A stretch of DNA of 64,000 nucleotides, from assembly GCF_052065415.1 (NCBI RefSeq), contig NZ_JBQHUB010000004.1:1-64000 (forward strand), read 5' to 3'. Origin of the DNA: Pseudoflavonifractor_A sp022772585. Lineage in GTDB: Bacteria > Bacillota > Clostridia > Oscillospirales > Oscillospiraceae. The position numbers and the translations under genes were made by a program. The notes beneath the pieces are model-generated. The model saw only the letters and a program-made list of their open reading frames with translations, had not been told where the DNA came from and searched no databases. Below, in pieces: positions 40,885 through 49,003 of the stretch; the first letter of the stretch is position 1; each line of letters opens with the position of its first letter.

Positions 40885-42258
40885 ATGTCTCAGCAAATGA
40901 CAAAACCCAGCCGCTATGAGCGGGACCTGACGGAGGGCAGCGTGGTCAAGCAGCTGATCCTGTTCGCTCTCCCCTTTCTGGCCTCCAACCTGGTCCAGTC
41001 CTTCTACAGTGTGGCTGATATGCTCATCGTGGGCAATTTCAGCGGCAACATCAGCATGTCGGGCGTCAACATCGGCAGCCAGATCACCTTTATCCTCACC
41101 AATCTGGTGGTGGGATTGTGCACCGGCGGCACCATCCTCATCGCCCAGGCCATGGGCCGGAAGGAGCGCAAGGTGATGGAGGAGGTCACGGCCACCCTGA
41201 TGACCACCCTGCTCATCGCCGGCGCGGTGATCACGGTGCTGATGATCTTCCTGCGGGTGCCGGTGCTCCGGCTGATCCAGACCCCCGCCGCCGCCTTTGA
41301 GGAGGCTGACCGGTATCTCACCGTCACCTGTGCCGGTATCATCTTCATCTTTGCCTACAACGTGCTCAGTGCCGTGCAGCGGGGTATGGGGGATTCCAAG
41401 CGGCCCTTCTACTTTGTCACCATCGCCTGCGTGACCAATATCGTGCTGGACCTGGTGCTGGTGGCCGGGTTCTCCATGGGGGCCCTGGGCGCCGCCATTG
41501 CCACCGTGTTCTCCCAGGGGCTGAGCGTGGTGCTGTGCATGGTCACCCTGGTGCGGGACGGCTTTGTGTTCGACTTCAAACCCGGATCCTTCCGCATCAA
41601 CCGCCATTACATGACCCATATCTTCCGTCTGGGCCTGCCCTCAGCGGTGCAGAACGGCGTGACCAGCCTGTCCTTTCTGATCATCACGGTGCTCACCAAC
41701 ATCATTGGCCAGGAGAACGCCTCGGCCGCGGTGGGGGTGGTGTCCAAGTTCAACGGCTTTGCCATCATGCCCGCCATCGCCCTGGGGGCCTCCATCTCCA
41801 CGGTGTGCGCCCAAAACATCGGCGCCGACCGGTGGGACCGGGCGATCAAGACCTGCTGGATCGGCACCGGCATCGCCTATGCCATCAGCGCCGTGATCTT
41901 CCTCATCGCCCGGCTCTTCCCCGCACAGATCATCGGGCTGTTCAACCAGGAGCCGGAGCTCGTCGAGTACGGCGTGGTGTATATGAAGTCCTTCTGCTTT
42001 GACTATCTGCTGGTCCCCCTGTGCTTCTGCATCAACGGCATTTTCATCGCCAGCGGACACACCACCTTCTCCCTGCTCAACAACATGATGTCGGCCCTGC
42101 TCCTGCGCATCCCGGTGTGCATCCTGTTCTCCCTGGTGCTGGATATGGGGATGTTCGGCGTGGGCCTGGGCGCCCCGGCGGCGTCGGTGGGCTCCCTGAT
42201 CATCATCCTGATTTACTATTTCTCGGGCAAGTGGAAAAACAACGTGGCTGCCGTATAA
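40885..42258 (+). CDS. MATE-family efflux transporter
   Basis: This 457-aa multidrug and toxin extrusion-type antiporter has twelve hydrophobic segments and the internal two-fold repeat of the MATE/NorM family. Typical blocks are LPFLASNLVQSFYSVADMLIVGNF near the N-terminus and LGLPSAVQNGVTSLSFLI at the start of the second half. It belongs to the DinF/clostridial cation MATE branch, and its substrates are unknown. GAGGAG precedes the ATG. The palindrome within its promoter suggests inducible expression. Confidence 0.92.
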   Translation: MSQQMTKPSRYERDLTEGSVVKQLILFALPFLASNLVQSFYSVADMLIVGNFSGNISMSGVNIGSQITFILTNLVVGLCTGGTILIAQAMGRKERKVMEEVTATLMTTLLIAGAVITVLMIFLRVPVLRLIQTPAAAFEEADRYLTVTCAGIIFIFAYNVLSAVQRGMGDSKRPFYFVTIACVTNIVLDLVLVAGFSMGALGAAIATVFSQGLSVVLCMVTLVRDGFVFDFKPGSFRINRHYMTHIFRLGLPSAVQNGVTSLSFLIITVLTNIIGQENASAAVGVVSKFNGFAIMPAIALGASISTVCAQNIGADRWDRAIKTCWIGTGIAYAISAVIFLIARLFPAQIIGLFNQEPELVEYGVVYMKSFCFDYLLVPLCFCINGIFIASGHTTFSLLNNMMSALLLRIPVCILFSLVLDMGMFGVGLGAPAASVGSLIIILIYYFSGKWKNNVAAV

Positions 42259-42299
42259 AACTTCATGCGCGGGCAGCGCACTGCTGCACAGCAAAAACG

Positions 42300-42338
42300 A
42301 ACCGGACCGGAGATCTTTGGATCTCCGGTCCGGTTTTT
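42300..42338. terminator. bidirectional terminator between the MATE gene and the macrodomain gene
   Basis: A perfect stem of 16 bp (AACCGGACCGGAGATC and its complement) with a TTTG loop, flanked by A and T runs, lies between converging genes. Confidence 0.9.
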
Positions 42339-42343
42339 GCGTC

Positions 42344-43117
42344 TCAGTCCAGCAGGGCCCGGTAGAGTGCCAGGTCGGCGTCAGTAAATACGTTAAAGAC
42401 CACCTGCTTCACATGGGGGCAGCGGTCCAGGGTCTGCCGGACGGTGTCCACGGCGATGGGGGCGGCCTGGCCGGGCGGGAAGCCGTATACCCCGGTGGAA
42501 ATGCAGCAAAAGGCCACGCGTTCCAGCGCGTGGGCCTCGGCCAGCTCCAGGCAGGAGCGGTAGCAGGAGGCCAGAGCGTCCCGGTGGGCCTGGGTCAGTT
42601 CTCCCCGCACCGCAGGCCCCACGGTGTGGAGCACATACCGGGCGGGGAGTTGGAAGCCGGGGGTCAGCTTGGCCCGGCCGGGGGGCTCCTCATGGCCCTG
42701 GGCCTCCATCAGCGCATGGCAGGCCAGCCGCAGCTGAATGCCGGCGGCGGAATGGATGGCATTGTCGATGCAGCTGTGCAGGGGAAGAAAGCACCCCAGC
42801 AGGGCGGAGTTGGCGGCATTGACGATGGCGTCACACCGCAGCAGGGTGATATCGCCCTGCCACAGGGAGAGCCGGCTGTCCAGGGGCGAAGGGGGCAGAC
42901 CGGCGGCGTCCGCCACCGGCTTATGGGAGAGCTCTTCCTGCAAAATGGCATCCTGAAGGGCCAGCAGTTCGGGGTCGATGGGCTTGGGGGGACGGACGTT
43001 CATCAGGGCGCGGAGCAGTTTGCGCCGCTCGGCATGGGACTCGGGCAGGACCACGGGCCTGCCCGCCTCCTCCAGCAGGGCCCGGAGCAGCGTGTCCAGA
43101 GACTGGTCGAGATCCAT
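42344..43117 (-). CDS. zinc-type macrodomain protein-ADP-ribose hydrolase
   Basis: This 257-aa protein has an N-terminal helical part of about 80 residues and a macrodomain. LWQGDITLLRCDAIVNAANSALLGCF is the ADP-ribose site. GCFLPLHSCIDNAIHSAAG with a following LRLACH carries the Cys/His/Cys ligands of the zinc-dependent macrodomain class described in Staphylococcus and Streptococcus. Those enzymes remove ADP-ribose from lipoylated GcvH-like carriers and usually sit beside a SirTM sirtuin and GcvH-L. Here the gene stands alone and those partners are not within the window, so its substrate may differ. Confidence 0.88.
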   Translation of the reverse strand: MDLDQSLDTLLRALLEEAGRPVVLPESHAERRKLLRALMNVRPPKPIDPELLALQDAILQEELSHKPVADAAGLPPSPLDSRLSLWQGDITLLRCDAIVNAANSALLGCFLPLHSCIDNAIHSAAGIQLRLACHALMEAQGHEEPPGRAKLTPGFQLPARYVLHTVGPAVRGELTQAHRDALASCYRSCLELAEAHALERVAFCCISTGVYGFPPGQAAPIAVDTVRQTLDRCPHVKQVVFNVFTDADLALYRALLD

Positions 43118-43190
43118 GTATAAGAGCCTCCTTTGCGTGGTGGTGCCATCAGTTTATCACAGGCAGAGGGAGGTTTCCATGTTCTTTTTA

Positions 43191-43219
43191 CTGACAGGGG
43201 CCGAAAGAAATGATATAAT
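43191..43219 (+). promoter_or_regulatory. promoter of the M16 peptidase gene
   Basis: CTGACA (43191-43196), 17 nt, TATAAT (43214-43219). Its position argues for a start codon downstream of about 43226 and against the upstream in-frame ATG at 43179. Confidence 0.7.
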
Positions 43220-43274
43220 GACGAAAAACGTTCCTTCCGCGGCCATGGAAGGACGGCGGGAAAGGGATCAGGAT

Positions 43275-44525
43275 ATGGAACAGAAGATCACGCTGCCCAA
43301 CGGCGTGCGCATCGTCACTGAGCGGATGCCGGGGGTGCGCTCGGCGGCCCTGGGCATCTGGGTGGGTACCGGCTCCCGCCACGAGAAGGCGGCGGAGAAC
43401 GGGGCGGCCCATTTTATCGAGCATATGGTGTTCAAAGGTACCGAACACCGCACGGCGGCACGTCTGGCCGAGGAGATGGACGCGGTGGGGGGCCAGATCA
43501 ACGCCTTCACCACCAAGGAGTGCACCTGCTTCCACGCCCGGGTGCTGGACACCCATCTCCCCCGGGCCACCGACATCCTGTGCGACATGTTCTTTTGCTC
43601 CCGGTTTGACGAGCGCGACGTGCGCACCGAGCGGGGCGTGATCCTGGAGGAGATCGGCATGTGCGACGACAACCCGGAGGACCTGTGCGCCGAGCGTCTG
43701 GCCGCCGCGGTGTTCAAGGGCTCGCCGCTGGCCCGGCCCATCCTGGGCCGGCGCGCCACGCTGGAGAAGATGGACGGCGTTTGGCTCAAGCGATACATGT
43801 GCGGGCACTACCGGCCCGACCGGGTGGTGGTGGCCCTGGCGGGCAGCTTCCGGGAGCGGGACGTGGAGGAGCTGAAGGAACGCTTCGGCGCCATGGGGCC
43901 CGGCCGGCCCCAGATCGAGAAGGCGGCGGCCTATGCCCCCGCCTTTACCCTGAAGCGGAAGAGCGGCGAGCAGAACCATCTGACCCTGGCTTTCCCCGGA
44001 TTGTCCTACCGTGACGAGCGGCGCTTTGCTCTTCAGCTGCTGTCCACCACTCTGGGCAGCGGCATGTCCTCCCCTTTGTGGCAGGAGGTGCGGGAGAAGC
44101 GGGGACTGTGCTACTCCATCTATTCCTACACTGCGGGACATGCGGATACCGGGCTCTTCGCCATTTACACCGCCCTGGGCAGGGAGACCGAGGCGGAGGC
44201 TCTGGCCACCATCTGCGGCGTGGTGCGGGACTATGTGCGCCACGGGGTCACCGCCGCGGAGCTGGACCGGGCCAGAGAGCAGGCAAAGGCCAATATCCTC
44301 ATGGGACTGGAGTCCACCCAGGCCCGCATGAGCCGCCTGGGCCGGTGCGAGCTGTTTCAGGACCGGGTGGCGGACCCGGACGAGATCATCGCGGCCTACG
44401 ACGCCGTGACGCCCGAGGACGTCCGCACCCTGGCGGAGGAGCTCTTTGACTTTGCGCGCGCGTCCCTCTCGGCAGTGGGCCGGGTGAGGAGCGAAGAGGA
44501 ATACCGTACCCTGATCGGATGCTGA
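43275..44525 (+). CDS. M16-family (pitrilysin/mitochondrial processing peptidase-like) metallopeptidase
   Basis: This 416-aa zinc peptidase has the inverted motif HFIEH at about residues 50-54, the remote Glu in ERGVILEEIGM and the C-terminal inactive half with NHLTLAFPGLSY. It begins MEQKITLPNGVRIVTERM, the usual N-terminus of PqqL/YmxG-like peptidases that follow the polynucleotide phosphorylase region in Bacillus. The ATG at 43275 is chosen by homology; ATGs at 43245 and 43219 are in frame. It is followed after 36 nt by the amidohydrolase gene. The substrate is unknown. Confidence 0.88.
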   Translation: MEQKITLPNGVRIVTERMPGVRSAALGIWVGTGSRHEKAAENGAAHFIEHMVFKGTEHRTAARLAEEMDAVGGQINAFTTKECTCFHARVLDTHLPRATDILCDMFFCSRFDERDVRTERGVILEEIGMCDDNPEDLCAERLAAAVFKGSPLARPILGRRATLEKMDGVWLKRYMCGHYRPDRVVVALAGSFRERDVEELKERFGAMGPGRPQIEKAAAYAPAFTLKRKSGEQNHLTLAFPGLSYRDERRFALQLLSTTLGSGMSSPLWQEVREKRGLCYSIYSYTAGHADTGLFAIYTALGRETEAEALATICGVVRDYVRHGVTAAELDRAREQAKANILMGLESTQARMSRLGRCELFQDRVADPDEIIAAYDAVTPEDVRTLAEELFDFARASLSAVGRVRSEEEYRTLIGC

Positions 44526-44561
44526 GATACCGGAAAACAGAAGAAAACGGAGGAAATATAC

Positions 44562-45773
44562 ATGGATACCTGTGAGGTACTGATCCGCAACGCGAACGTA
44601 TTTGATGTGGGCAAGGGGCTGGATATCGCCGTGCGGGACGGGAAGATCGTTCAGATCGGCCCTGACCTGCCCATGACCGCCCCCACCGAGCTGCGGGCCG
44701 ACAACAAGCTGGTGGTCCCCGGCCTTGTGGAGTCCCACACTCATCTGGACAAGTCCTTTACCGCCGTGGATGAGGATACCCCCACCCTGCAGGAGGCCTA
44801 TGGCATTTTTGCCCGCTATCTGGCCAAAATCCCGCCGGAGGGGATGGTGGAGGACATCAAGGCCCGCTCCCGCCGGGTGCTGGACTGGGAGCTGGCGTCG
44901 GGCGCCAGCGCGGTGAAGAGCCATGTGCTGGTGTGTCCCCAGTGGGGCATGGGCTCCCTTCAGGCCATCAACGAGCTGAAGGAGGAGTACCGGGGCCGGC
45001 TGGACCTCTATAACATCACCCAGTGGACGCCTGAGTACGACCGGGAGTTCCGCGCTGCCGCGAAGGCCGGGGAGATCGACTTCATCGCTGGCTACCCGCT
45101 CTTTACCGACGACCCCATGGGCAACATCGACCAGGTATTCGCCCTGGCGGAGGAATACGGCCTCCCTCTGGACCTGCACATCGACGAGCGGGACGAGCCC
45201 GATATCAGCTGCTTCCTCAGCGTCATCGAGCACACCAGGCGCTATCACATGGAGGGCCGGGTGACCTGCGGCCATGTCACCGCCCTGTGCGCCGTGGAGG
45301 ACGAGCCGGCCCACCGGGCCATCTGCGAGGCGGTGGAGGCCGGCATCAATATCATCACCCTCCCCTCCTGCAACATGTTCCTCATGGGCCGGAAGGACAG
45401 GCAGCCCATCCGCCGGGGCGTTACCCGGGTGGACGAGTTCCTGAAGGCCGGGGCCAACGTGGCGGTGGCCTCCGACAACGTGCGGGACCCCTACCGCCCC
45501 TTCGGCAACGGCGACCTGCTGGAGGAGGCCCTCTTCGCCGCCCAGGTGCTGCAGTACGGCACGGCGGACCAGCTGGACGAAGTCATGCGGATGATCACCA
45601 CCCGCCCCGCCCGCAATACCATGATCCCGGACTACGGCCTGGCCCAGGGCTGCCGGGCCGACCTGGTGATCCTGGACGCCCCCACCGCCAAGGAGGCCAT
45701 CATTAGCCAGTCGGAGCGGCTCTATGTGCTCAAGGGCGGCAGGATCGTGGTGAAGGACGGCAGGATCCTGTAA
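44562..45773 (+). CDS. amidohydrolase-family deaminase (cytosine deaminase-like)
   Basis: This 403-aa metal-dependent hydrolase of the cytosine deaminase/CodA branch has the metal site VESHTHLDKSF in the N-terminal barrel, HIDERDEPD, CGHVTAL and the late metal Asp in ASDNVRDPYRPFGNGD. A composite beta-sandwich frames the barrel (VLIRNANVFDVGK at the start; DLVILDAPTAKEAI near the end). Substrates could be cytosine, isocytosine, related triazines or cyclic amides; sequence alone does not tell. GGAGG precedes the ATG. It is likely co-transcribed with the M16 peptidase. Confidence 0.85.
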   Translation: MDTCEVLIRNANVFDVGKGLDIAVRDGKIVQIGPDLPMTAPTELRADNKLVVPGLVESHTHLDKSFTAVDEDTPTLQEAYGIFARYLAKIPPEGMVEDIKARSRRVLDWELASGASAVKSHVLVCPQWGMGSLQAINELKEEYRGRLDLYNITQWTPEYDREFRAAAKAGEIDFIAGYPLFTDDPMGNIDQVFALAEEYGLPLDLHIDERDEPDISCFLSVIEHTRRYHMEGRVTCGHVTALCAVEDEPAHRAICEAVEAGINIITLPSCNMFLMGRKDRQPIRRGVTRVDEFLKAGANVAVASDNVRDPYRPFGNGDLLEEALFAAQVLQYGTADQLDEVMRMITTRPARNTMIPDYGLAQGCRADLVILDAPTAKEAIISQSERLYVLKGGRIVVKDGRIL

Positions 45774-45826
45774 AAAACGAGTAAAAACGTGCCCCCGGAC
45801 AATAGCTGGGTGTCCATAAGACAGTG

Positions 45827-45863
45827 AATCCTCCGTATGTTGCAATCATACGGAGGATTGTTT
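45827..45863 (+). terminator. intrinsic terminator after the amidohydrolase gene
   Basis: AATCCTCCGTATG pairs with CATACGGAGGATT around a 7-nt loop, followed by GTTTTC. Confidence 0.88.
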
Positions 45864-46130
45864 TCTACACATGATTCAAACTTGCCGACGGCGAACGGTT
45901 GGTCAAAACCGTTTGCGAACGGCAAGTCCACAGGGAATAGCCGCTGTAACGGCGCAAGGGGATGCAGCCACCTTGTGGTCATGTCGTGACGCAACATTCT
46001 CAGTCATGCAATTTTTTCTGCTGACGGAGAATGAAGCAACCCAGGACGCACGCTGCTCCCGGTAGGAGAGTATAGAAGTGCGCCCTTTCGTTCCTAAAGG
46101 GTTTTCAACAGCCTGACAAACTGAAATTTG
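45864..46130. other. intergenic stretch with inverted repeats, no gene recognised
   Basis: An inverted repeat CTTGCCG ... CGGCAAG with inner AACGGTT/AACCGTT spans 45881-45926, and a small CCCTTT/AAAGGG hairpin followed by TTTT lies near 46083-46104. The AT-richer centre has no ribosome site or convincing frame. It looks like the remains of a mobile element; no terminal repeat could be assigned. Confidence 0.4.
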
Positions 46131-46487
46131 TTATTCTGTCTTATAAATCTGATGAGACTGCCAAATGGTTACTTTTTTGCCGTCTATTTCGATGGTCTTT
46201 CCTTTTTCTGCCCCATCAATACGGACTTTTATATCGATTATTTCTCCATTCTGAATTGCCTCAAGAAGGCTGTCGTCAGCTTGTTCAGCTTCGCCTGCAA
46301 ACTTCAGCACGCTTGTGGCTAAATAAAAGGTTTTTCCGTTATCTTCAATTACCGCCAACGGCCCAACATACTCTCCAACCTGAACATATCCGGTTAATAC
46401 GCCATCAATATCCTTCACCTTATTTGAGCATGCAGCAAGTGTCACAACCATAAGTACTGCAAGCACCATAGCAATCATTCTTTTCAT
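46131..46487 (-). CDS. small lipoprotein of unknown function
   Basis: The 118-aa product has a lipoprotein signal (MKRMIAMVLAVLMVVTLAACS, lipobox LAAC with the Cys at 20). It would be lipid-anchored on the outer face of the cell membrane after LspA cleavage. The mature part (about 98 residues) is probably a small beta-rich (OB-like) domain (VLTGYVQVGEYVGPLAVIEDNGKTFYLATS, DIKVRIDG, KTIEIDGKKV). GGAGGGG precedes the ATG. The gene and its flanks are distinctly AT-rich relative to the rest of the window, suggesting lateral acquisition. Confidence 0.75.
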   Translation of the reverse strand: MKRMIAMVLAVLMVVTLAACSNKVKDIDGVLTGYVQVGEYVGPLAVIEDNGKTFYLATSVLKFAGEAEQADDSLLEAIQNGEIIDIKVRIDGAEKGKTIEIDGKKVTIWQSHQIYKTE

Positions 46488-46505
46488 TATACACCCCTCC
46501 ATCAA

Positions 46506-46534
46506 ATTATAATTTACCTTACTCTTTTGCTGAA
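46506..46534 (-). promoter_or_regulatory. promoter of the lipoprotein gene
   Basis: On the minus strand TTCAGC (46534-46529), 17 nt, TATAAT (46511-46506), 19 nt before the start codon at 46487. The -35 is weak. Confidence 0.6.
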
Positions 46535-46583
46535 TAAAGTATATTAGTAAAATATGAAAAAGTCTACCAGCCACACAGGAAAA

Positions 46584-46613
46584 CGCCCGAAGAAGTTTAG
46601 GATTCTTCGGGCG
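46584..46613 (-). terminator. terminator of the secreted/membrane cassette
   Basis: CGCCCGAAGAA pairs with TTCTTCGGGCG around an 8-nt loop and is followed on the minus strand by TTTT. Confidence 0.85.
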
Positions 46614-46670
46614 TACTCAATACTGTTTTACGGACACCGTCTTATTGTCCGGGGGCACGTTTGCTGCAAT

Positions 46671-47498
46671 TCAGGAGGAAGCGGCGCTCTTGCGGCGGTA
46701 GTGGACCAAGAGCAGCAGCGTGACAGCGACCACCGCCGCCACCAGGACGCCCGCGAGGACCATGGGCCGCGCCAGAAGGGAGGGGGCGGGGATGTCAGCG
46801 GGATCGGCGGCGGGTATCAGGTCGTAGTGGATTTCGGTCACCGGCAGGTCGGTCTCGGTGGGCTCCGAGATGCAGATCCAGAAATCCCGATTGCCCATGT
46901 AGTAGGCACAGTGTCCCCAGAGCCTGCCGTCCGGGCCGGGATAGAGCAGATCGAAGTCCGGGTGTTCCATATAGTCGGGATCCAGAGTCAACTCGTAGGA
47001 GTCAGCCGATCCGGGGAAGGCCCAGGCCAGAACCGTTCCCTCGGCGGGCAGGCCCTCCAGAGGTCCGTCCTGATAGGGCCGCAGCTCACCGGCGTGCTCC
47101 TCCTGAAAGGACTGGCTGTCGTATTGGACCACCAGGCTGTCCATGGCGATCCAGCTGGTGGAGGAGTCATGGCCGTAGGCGTTCCGGACCCCGCCGTCCC
47201 CGTCCCGGGCGTACTCCACCAGCGCCCAGGCGGGGGACTCCCCAGGGTAGACGAAGGAGACCTGGAGCACGGCGCCGTTGGGCAGACGGTCCGCGGCGGC
47301 GGACTGACCGGGGGTGCGGAAGAGCTCCACATATCCCTCCGGGCCGTTGAGGATGTAGGAGCGGTTTATATAGGCGCATTCGTCGGAGTGGGCGGCGTAG
47401 AAATCATCCTCCGGCTCCCAGATCACGTCGGCCAGGGCGGGGACGGACAGCCCCAGGACGAGGGGCAGGGCGAGAAGCAGTGTGAAAAGTCGTTTCAT
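46671..47498 (-). CDS. secreted, C-terminally membrane-anchored protein, function unknown
   Basis: This 275-aa protein has an N-terminal signal peptide (MKRLFTLLLALPLVLGLSVPALA) and a single C-terminal membrane helix (about residues 243-265) with a basic tail. The extracellular part has acidic, aromatic-rich repeats (WEPEDDFYAAHSDECAYINRSY) and segments like SH3 domains (GYVELFRTPG, GAVLQVSFVYP, WALVEYA). Comparable proteins in gut clostridia are annotated only as hypothetical. It is the last gene of a leftward set with a small membrane protein and an MFS protein. Confidence 0.7.
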   Translation of the reverse strand: MKRLFTLLLALPLVLGLSVPALADVIWEPEDDFYAAHSDECAYINRSYILNGPEGYVELFRTPGQSAAADRLPNGAVLQVSFVYPGESPAWALVEYARDGDGGVRNAYGHDSSTSWIAMDSLVVQYDSQSFQEEHAGELRPYQDGPLEGLPAEGTVLAWAFPGSADSYELTLDPDYMEHPDFDLLYPGPDGRLWGHCAYYMGNRDFWICISEPTETDLPVTEIHYDLIPAADPADIPAPSLLARPMVLAGVLVAAVVAVTLLLLVHYRRKSAASS

Positions 47499-47514
47499 GG
47501 CAGGTTCCTTCCTT

Positions 47515-47865
47515 TCATCCGAATATGCTCAGGAGCAGCCGGCCCGTCCCGTAGGAGAACAGGTTGGCCAGCAGGGAAAAGCGCCAGGGATGGAGGAAAT
47601 CCCTCCCGCCGCAGCGGGCATAGCACAGCGCCTCGGTCAGGATCGCGGCCCCCTCCAGCGGAAGCTGGACGGCCATCCGGGGGAGGGCGCTCCGCTGAGA
47701 GAGCAAAAAGTAGAAAAAAACCACCGCCGGGTTGGTGAGCAGATTGACCAGCGCCACCAGCAGCAGCGGGCGGCCCCGCACCCCGGAGAGGAGGGCGAAG
47801 GTCAGCTCCAGCACCAAAGTGAGCCCCAGGGACAGGGCCAGGGCGGTAAAGATGGGGGGAGTCAT
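47515..47865 (-). CDS. small multi-pass membrane protein
   Basis: The 116-aa product begins MTPPIFTALALSLGLTLVLELTFALLSG. It has about three to four hydrophobic helices and few charged residues, and no family was recognised. GAGGGAGG precedes the ATG. The start overlaps the stop of the upstream MFS gene by four bases (ATGA), showing translational coupling. It ends 16 nt before the secreted protein gene, so the three probably form one unit. Confidence 0.65.
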   Translation of the reverse strand: MTPPIFTALALSLGLTLVLELTFALLSGVRGRPLLLVALVNLLTNPAVVFFYFLLSQRSALPRMAVQLPLEGAAILTEALCYARCGGRDFLHPWRFSLLANLFSYGTGRLLLSIFG

Positions 47866-48872
47866 GACGCCGCCTCCCTCAGTCCGGGCAGGAGGAGGAC
47901 AAAAGAGAGCACACAGGCGGCGGCCCCGGCCCGGGGCGTCAGGGACAGGGCCCCGCTTCCCAGACAGACCGGCAGGAAGCCCAGGAAGAGCCCGAAGGTG
48001 AGCAGGCCGAAGGAGAAGCCCTTGGCCCCGGGCAGCAGCCGGGCCGCTGCCCACAGGGTGAGGGGCATGGTCATGTTGAAGAGAAAGACCGCAGCCAGTC
48101 CCAGTGCCGGCCGGTCCCCCAGGCAGAAGCAGACCGCCGCCCCCGCCAGGGAGAAAAGGGCGGTCTTTTGCACGCCCAGCCGGTCGGCCAGCACTCCGCC
48201 TGCCGCCTTCCCCGCCGCCAGGGCGGGGACCAGCAGCACCGGCCAGAGCCCCACGTCCCGCCAGGGGAAGGAAACTGCCATGCCCACACAGGAGCGGAGA
48301 ACCACCACCAGCAGCAGGGCCGCCAGGGGGAGGAGCCGCTTTCGTGAGGGCAGGGAGAAGGGGGCGCAGCGGGGTCCGTCGAAGAAGAGCCGCCGCCGGA
48401 GCAGGACCAGCGCCGCCCCCGCCCCGGCGCAGAGGAGTGGGGGGAGAAGAAGGTCGAGCTGCCCTCCCCTGCCCCACAGGCCACCCAGCCAGAGTCCCAC
48501 CGCGCCGGGAGAGACGAAGGGCCCCAGGGCGGCGCAGCGGCGCCCGGCGCCGTTGAGCACCTCCAGCCCGCCGCCCACGTGAAAGAGGGCGTTGCCCACC
48601 CCGGCCAGGACGGCGGCGCCCATGGCGGGCATGGGGAGATAGGCCAGTGCCGTCAGGCAGCAGCCCAGCCCTGCCAGCGCGCCGCTGCGGTCCAGCCGGT
48701 CGGCCAGCAGGCCAATGGGCATCTGCAGGGCGAAGGCGCAGAAGTTATAGACCAGCAGGAGGCTCACCCGGTCCCCGGCGGGGAGCAGAACGCGGAAGGC
48801 CAGAAAGGCGCAGGAAAAGTCCACCAGACAGTGGGCCAGGGCGTAGGCCCCGGTCATGGCGCGCGGCTTCAA
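47862..48872 (-). CDS. MFS-like membrane transporter
   Basis: This 336-aa protein has ten or more hydrophobic helices, similar in layout to short major facilitator proteins (VYNFCAFALQMPIGLLADRLDRSG resembles the loop 2-3 motif GxLADRxDRR; the second half has AAGKAAGGVLADRLG). The likely start is a TTG at 48872 with GGGGGAG upstream; the first ATG is at 48857. At 336 aa it is shorter than the usual 400-450. The substrate is not predictable. It is first in the three-gene cassette ending at 46671. Confidence 0.65.
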   Translation of the reverse strand: MKPRAMTGAYALAHCLVDFSCAFLAFRVLLPAGDRVSLLLVYNFCAFALQMPIGLLADRLDRSGALAGLGCCLTALAYLPMPAMGAAVLAGVGNALFHVGGGLEVLNGAGRRCAALGPFVSPGAVGLWLGGLWGRGGQLDLLLPPLLCAGAGAALVLLRRRLFFDGPRCAPFSLPSRKRLLPLAALLLVVVLRSCVGMAVSFPWRDVGLWPVLLVPALAAGKAAGGVLADRLGVQKTALFSLAGAAVCFCLGDRPALGLAAVFLFNMTMPLTLWAAARLLPGAKGFSFGLLTFGLFLGFLPVCLGSGALSLTPRAGAAACVLSFVLLLPGLREAAS

Positions 48873-48954
48873 AGGCGCTCCCCCCTCTTATATGTCGTAT
48901 TGTCCCATTAGACGGATAGAGACGGAAAAAGTTCCCTCCGGCGGCAAAAAGGGA

Positions 48955-48992
48955 CAAAAAGGTCCCGCATACCGGGGCGGTATGCGGGACCT
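48955..48992 (-). terminator. terminator of dnaD-dnaI
   Basis: Perfect 14-bp stem AGGTCCCGCATACC/GGTATGCGGGACCT, followed on the minus strand by TTTTTG. Confidence 0.88.
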
Positions 48993-49003
48993 GTCCGGCC
49001 GGA

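Noticed and set aside
43179..43274. N-terminal extension of the M16 peptidase from the ATG at 43179, preceded by GGAGG
   Set aside because: A near-consensus promoter lies inside this stretch, so an mRNA from it would start downstream, and the family N-terminus begins at 43275.
45864..46130. A possible small RNA gene in the gap before the lipoprotein gene
   Set aside because: There is no promoter with good spacing and no recognised RNA family; the repeats look like debris of an insertion.
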